Assembly (NCBI GenBank): GCA_951213105.1 | Contig: OX578136.1 | Coordinates: 71,278,230-71,342,229 of the forward strand | Source of the DNA: Amaurobius ferox | Lineage: Eukaryota > Arthropoda > Arachnida > Araneae > Amaurobiidae | Length of the DNA: 64,000 nucleotides | Direction of reading: 5' to 3' | Shown: piece after piece, positions 62,844 to 64,000 of the stretch | How positions within the stretch are numbered: position 1 is the first letter of the stretch | Layout: every line of letters starts with the position of its first letter | Program-made: the position numbers and the translations under genes | Notes under the pieces: generated by a model | Database searches by the model: none | The model's input: only the letters and a program-made list of their open reading frames with translations | Told to the model about the DNA's origin: nothing

Positions 62844-63858
62844 TGGGGCTATAAATTAATAATATCACCGAATTAGTTTTGGATTAACCCGGGTTAAAAA
62901 ATTCAAATACATTGAACCCTATGGGACCTAATTCTTCAGGGATTTTTTAAGCGAATTCAAAATTCACAAACTTCTTCAAAATTTTTAGAAAATATACATA
63001 TAATCCCATGAAAAACATAAAAAAATTTCAGCAAAATATATTCGGTAGATTTTAAAATAAAAATTAAAATAATAATTACACCCATATCATATTAAGAGAT
63101 CACGTGACCCACTTCAAAACAAAATATGGCATCCATCTTGTGTCAAAATTGTGATTTTTAATGCTTTTTTTAATTTATAGTAACTGTTGCATCCGTCCTA
63201 AAATCGATTTATTTTTTTTTCTATGCATCTATATACTGCGACAACGCAATTACAATGCTTGTTAGTTTAAATGATCCTCAAACTTTGATTATTTCTACAA
63301 CAAAGCCTGATTTTCACGTATGGAGTATAAGAACGTATCAAGATGTAAGATGAGTTGTATAAGAATTTCTGAATTTCTTTAACGCAAAATTATCTAGCTC
63401 ATAGAGTCTGCAATATAGCTGATATGAATGAAACATTCATTGATTTTACATAAAGAAGCAGACCATTATATTTACTTTTTCGATGAAGATTTAAGCATGG
63501 AGTTATACAGTACTTTAACCTCCATGATTTTAAGTTTTTAAGTAAAATAAATTATTGCAATATTGTAATAATTTTAAAAGCATCTCCACTGAAAGAAATG
63601 AATGGAAAAAGGCTTATGAATGACATCTTCACTGCTTTTATATTGAGAGCCAGGCGATTTATATTCCGATGACGTTATTTGAATAGAGTTCATTTAATTT
63701 TGATGAAGTTTTAAAATACAATACATTGTTGTATTGTGATAATTTTAAAAATATCACCGCTGAATGTATCGCATTTTAAAGATATTTAAATAAAATTGCA
63801 TTGCAGTTGGAAGGTGTTTCATAATCAATGCTTTATGCATGATTGATCTTTCTTGTTA

Positions 63859-64000
63859 AAATTTGTAATACTTTTATTCCAAAAACTATAAGTGCTAGTA
63901 GAAATAGTAAGGCAATATTTCATAGTCCTTATAAGTTCCTAAAAGGATATAATTGAATTTAAAACCGGGTTCTTTGTTTGTGAAATATAGTTGTTACAAG
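63859..64000. other. Window edge, nothing recognised
   Basis: AT-rich flank after the family B right end; no gene or repeat is visible. Confidence 0.5.

Larger units (their letters stand above)
58971..63856 (+). mobile_element. Family B element (outer copy), split by a Helitron
   Basis: The left end is TA|ACACTTTACAACATAGTTGA (58969) and the right end GATTGATCTTTCTTGT|TA (63857-63858), so TA flanks both sides, as for Tc1/mariner-type insertions. The left piece is 58971-59107; the right piece starts at 62844 (TGGGGCTATAAATTAATAAT). Joined, they align with the intact copy at 60651-61884. Net length is about 1.15 kb. There is no transposase. The terminal inverted match is only ACA/TGT, so the superfamily rests on the TA flanks. 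Confidence 0.85.

Overview
The window looks like AT-rich, non-genic DNA from an animal genome. It is most likely an arthropod, and I suspect an arachnid from the repeat styles (tRNA-derived SINE, Tc1/hAT relics, Helitrons with a CTGT-rich 5' end); that taxonomic guess is inference. I found no intact host gene. Nearly everything recognisable is transposable-element DNA at different stages of decay, often nested.

Layout. 1-8.5 kb: unassigned AT-rich DNA with a 23-24 bp minisatellite, one orphan exon-like reading frame and a possible old SINE. 8.5-12.7 kb: a dead Tc1-like transposase split by a 0.9 kb repeat (family C), then a 1.6 kb hAT element with matching TIRs and a perfect 8 bp target duplication. 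12.7-25.4 kb: scattered repeats, including a diverged inverted pair, a long AT microsatellite, fragments of families B and C, a hAT-type MITE, a SINE with a 9 bp target duplication, and a degenerate tandem array. 25.5-44.6 kb: six non-autonomous Helitrons of one family, five on the minus strand and one on the plus strand, including a seamless tandem junction, one copy inserted in another, and a ~3.4 kb chimeric subtype present three times. 45.6-46.2 kb: a 291 bp tandem duplication. 46.9-50.4 kb: a ~3.55 kb element with ~330 bp TIRs carrying a broken gene for an XPG/FEN1-like nuclease fused to a tesmin/TSO1-like CXC domain. 50.7-53.4 kb: a 5'-truncated LINE with RT and RNase H, bounded by a 13 bp target duplication. 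55.2-57.9 kb: a 662 bp inverted-repeat MITE, a second dead Tc1 transposase, a perfect 40 bp palindrome and family C pieces. 58.9-63.9 kb: a three-level nest in which a family B element is split by a Helitron that is itself split by a second family B element.

How the parts relate. The Helitron copies lack any Rep/helicase coding, so they would depend on an autonomous partner elsewhere. The near-identical long-form copies indicate recent amplification. The candidate of most biological interest is the TIR-flanked nuclease/CXC element: all expected acidic catalytic positions are visible, and few disabling lesions separate it from an open frame. All homology statements are from reading motifs by eye; no database search was run.
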